From Eubacteriaceae bacterium (lineage in GTDB: Bacteria; Bacillota; Clostridia; Peptostreptococcales; Anaerovoracaceae), in the NCBI GenBank assembly GCA_902362805.1, contig CABIXY010000006.1, positions 124,001 to 188,000 of the forward strand: DNA of 64,000 nucleotides, read 5' to 3'. The position numbers were made by a program, and so were the translations under genes. The notes beneath the pieces were generated by a model that did not search any database, had not been told where the DNA came from, and was given only the letters and a program-made list of their open reading frames with translations. Positions 62,198-64,000 of the stretch are shown in pieces. Each line of letters begins with the position of its first letter. Within the stretch, counting starts at the first letter, position 1.

Positions 62198-63487
62198 ATG
62201 AAAGAATCAAAGTATAACATTTATGTAGAATACAAAGATCAGTATCTTGTGTTTAATAGTAGGACAATTGCAACGGCAGCGTTAGATAAAGAGGCCATTG
62301 ACATACTGGAGGCTGTAAGACGAGGCGAAAGCATAGAGCAATCTGATCTAGCGAAGCAAATGAAACGAGTAGGATTTTTAGTAGATGATGAGGCTGATGA
62401 ACTCCAGCAACTAGAAATGAAGTATAACTGGGGTAAATATCAACCGTCAGGATTAGGTCTGGTAATCGCACCTACAATGGCATGTAATTTTGTTTGTCCG
62501 TATTGTTTTGAAGGTATGCAAACCGGCATTCTGTCTGAGGAACTTCAAGAAAAAATACTCTCTATGGTATCTGTTTTTGCAAAAGACGGACAGAATGTTG
62601 ATATCACCTGGTTTGGAGGAGAGCCGCTGCTAGGCAAAGATATAATTTACCGTATGTCAGAGCGAATGATGGAAATCTGTCAGAAAGAACAGGTTTGTTA
62701 TGAAGCTGGCATTGTTACAAATGGGTATCTCTTGGATGAGGAAACTATTTTAAAACTTAAAAAATATAAAGTGACCTCAATGCAAATAACCTTGGACGGT
62801 CTTCACGATACGCATAATAAAAAAAGGCGTCTAAAGAACGGCAGTGGGGAACCTACATTTACAAAGATTATTGAAAATGCAGTTCGTGCGAAAGAACATG
62901 AATTTGAGATGGCAATACGTGTTAACGTTGATAAGGAAACGGAAAAAGAATTGGAGCCTCTATTGGATTTTGCAATAGAAAAAGGACTAAGCGAAAATCT
63001 TTATTTAGGTCATGTAATAGCCAATACAGATAGCAGTAAGTCTTTCTGTGACAATTGTTTAAGTACTGAAGAATTTGCACGAACTGCGGTAAATTTTGAA
63101 AAGTTGTTATTTAAAGCGAATTTGCCAACGGATTATCCTGTTCCTACTCGCACGAAATGCGGAGCCGATTATCTATACTCTTATGTGATTGATGCAGATG
63201 GAGACGTTTACAAATGCTGGAATGATATTGGCATTAAGGAAAACAGTATTGGTAGTCTTAAAAACGCGGAAAGTATTGATGTGTTCATGGAGAACCCGAA
63301 TTTCAATTATACCAAGTACATGACATGGTCACCATTTAATTATAACAAGTGCAGACAGTGTAAATTGCTGCCGTTTTGTATGGGCGGTTGCCCGTATAAT
63401 GGCATAGGTATCGGAGAACCGATTTGCGAAAACTGGAAATATGAATTGGAGGAATACATAAAGCTGAAATGTGATGCTGTTGACTAG
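62198..63487 (+). CDS. radical SAM/SPASM peptide maturase, RiPP cassette 2
   Basis: A 429-residue paralogue of the 55609 enzyme with the same length. The leader-binding region is KESKYNIYVEYKDQYLVFNS; the SAM motif is MACNFVCPYCFEG; the WFGGEPLL loop is present. The SPASM ligands are retained (KCGADYLYSYVIDADGDVYK with KCWND; CRQCKLLPFCMGGC; EPICENW). Divergence is spread along the whole gene, so the duplication is not recent. It is 51 bp upstream of precursor 2, which it presumably modifies. Confidence 0.88.
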   Translation: MKESKYNIYVEYKDQYLVFNSRTIATAALDKEAIDILEAVRRGESIEQSDLAKQMKRVGFLVDDEADELQQLEMKYNWGKYQPSGLGLVIAPTMACNFVCPYCFEGMQTGILSEELQEKILSMVSVFAKDGQNVDITWFGGEPLLGKDIIYRMSERMMEICQKEQVCYEAGIVTNGYLLDEETILKLKKYKVTSMQITLDGLHDTHNKKRRLKNGSGEPTFTKIIENAVRAKEHEFEMAIRVNVDKETEKELEPLLDFAIEKGLSENLYLGHVIANTDSSKSFCDNCLSTEEFARTAVNFEKLLFKANLPTDYPVPTRTKCGADYLYSYVIDADGDVYKCWNDIGIKENSIGSLKNAESIDVFMENPNFNYTKYMTWSPFNYNKCRQCKLLPFCMGGCPYNGIGIGEPICENWKYELEEYIKLKCDAVD

Positions 63488-63538
63488 TTAAAGCCCAAGT
63501 GCATTATATAAGATTTTTTAAGAAAGGAGGAAGAGACT

Positions 63539-63634
63539 ATGAAGATGATCGTTGAACCGATTTTAGTCGATTGCAAGCAAAAATGTCCGCATTACGACCC
63601 GCCTACTTGCAGGCATAAATGTGCAGTATACTAA
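63539..63634 (+). CDS. RiPP precursor peptide 2, 31 aa
   Basis: Short ORF with an AGAAAGGAGGAAG ribosome site. It starts MKMIVEPILVDCKQ and ends CRHKCAVY, with Cys at 12, 16, 24 and 28 and a Tyr-Asp-Pro-Pro turn in between. The conserved ends match precursor 1, while the middle differs and has one more Cys. It is the substrate candidate of the 62198 maturase. Confidence 0.8.
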   Translation: MKMIVEPILVDCKQKCPHYDPPTCRHKCAVY

Positions 63635-63650
63635 AACGGAGTAGTAAAAG

Positions 63651-63698
63651 AAGAGCAGTGTATGCATCCAACGGGTTCATACACTGCCTCTTGCTTTT
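63651..63698 (+). terminator. hairpin between precursor and exporter genes, cassette 2
   Basis: AAGAG-CAGTGTATG pairs with CATACACTG-CCTCTT and is followed by GCTTTTAATT. It occupies the same place as the hairpin after precursor 1. Confidence 0.65.
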
Positions 63699-63722
63699 AA
63701 TTATGAAAGAGAGTCATTTGGT

Positions 63723-64000
63723 ATGAAGTTACGAGGCAGTGGAACTTTTATACAGGCGTTAAAGCGAACGCGGCAACTTGCGAAGAAACACGATGCACAA
63801 ATGAAGGGGTATATGCTGCTGCTTTTTATTTATGCAGGAGCTACTATTTTATTGCCGTTAATAACTGTAAACGTGATTGATGCGTTAGTGCAGGCTGATG
63901 ATTTCAGACAGTTCTTATTACTTGCGCTGCTGTTTTTTTTCGCAAATATAACAAAAGCTATTTTTCGAGCTGTGATTAATATATATACGACGAGAAGGGA
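63723..64000 (+). CDS. ABC exporter, RiPP cassette 2 (3' end outside window)
   Basis: The first 92 codons of a paralogue of the 57138 exporter: both begin MKLRGSGTF, and the first two membrane helices (about 32-50 and 62-80) align (LLPLITVNVIDALV against LLPLVTVYVIDALV). The frame is open to the window edge. ATPase motifs lie beyond it. Confidence 0.8.
   Translation, partial: MKLRGSGTFIQALKRTRQLAKKHDAQMKGYMLLLFIYAGATILLPLITVNVIDALVQADDFRQFLLLALLFFFANITKAIFRAVINIYTTRR

Overview
The window looks like the chromosome of a strictly anaerobic, amino-acid-fermenting Clostridia-type Firmicute. Supporting signs are a 2-hydroxyacyl-CoA dehydratase with its activase, a CoA-transferase behind Rex-type operators, pyruvate formate-lyase, AGCS sodium/amino-acid symporters, NhaC, a lysine riboswitch and the acetylated diaminopimelate pathway. 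The genus cannot be fixed from sequence alone; gut relatives of Anaerovoracaceae/Family XIII would fit (inference).

Layout. 1-2.5 kb: peptidase M20 and D-aminoacylase-like hydrolases. 2.7-5.0 kb: a secreted Big2/InlB-repeat protein and a Cache-GGDEF protein. 5.4-10.8 kb: a 2-hydroxyacyl-CoA dehydratase operon with a CooC-like ATPase and an unusual Cys-rich partner. 10.9-18.6 kb: a decaying island of small membrane proteins and lipoproteins with an ECF sigma/anti-sigma pair, riddled with duplications and repeats. 18.7-24.5 kb: divergent argG and carAB. 25.2-31.5 kb: an AraC regulator, then VOC-AGCS-VOC-amidohydrolase. 31.9-35.8 kb: a GlnK/GlnL-like two-component pair (kinase gene broken by a stop) and a second AGCS symporter. 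35.8-40.9 kb: lysine-riboswitch-controlled dapA-dapB-dapH-aminotransferase with a divergent deacetylase. 40.9-45.7 kb: a FtsX-type ABC transporter with its two-component system. 45.8-47.05 kb: two satellite-like tandem arrays (92 bp and 94 bp). 47.1-55.3 kb: CoA-transferase, AI-2E family protein, U32 peptidase, pflB-pflA. 55.5-64 kb: two copies of a RiPP locus (radical SAM/SPASM maturase, about 31-residue Cys-containing precursor, ABC exporter), the first also with a PLP aminotransferase, separated by nhaC.

The most notable material is mostly outside long ORFs. (1) The two RiPP cassettes have tiny precursor genes at 56947 and 63539. (2) Two Fst/par-like type I toxin-antitoxin loci lie at 24.8-25.15 and 31.56-31.8 kb; each has a small hydrophobic peptide, a convergent antisense RNA, a shared terminator and locus-specific direct repeats. 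(3) A structured element of about 290-320 bp occurs three times (12.24, 14.52 and 24.48 kb), with a terminal inverted repeat, two further compensating stems and a possible pseudoknot. (4) A mobile GC-rich element of about 80 bp occurs three times, once inside a toxin gene and once inside a 92-bp repeat unit. No tRNA, rRNA or CRISPR array was seen.
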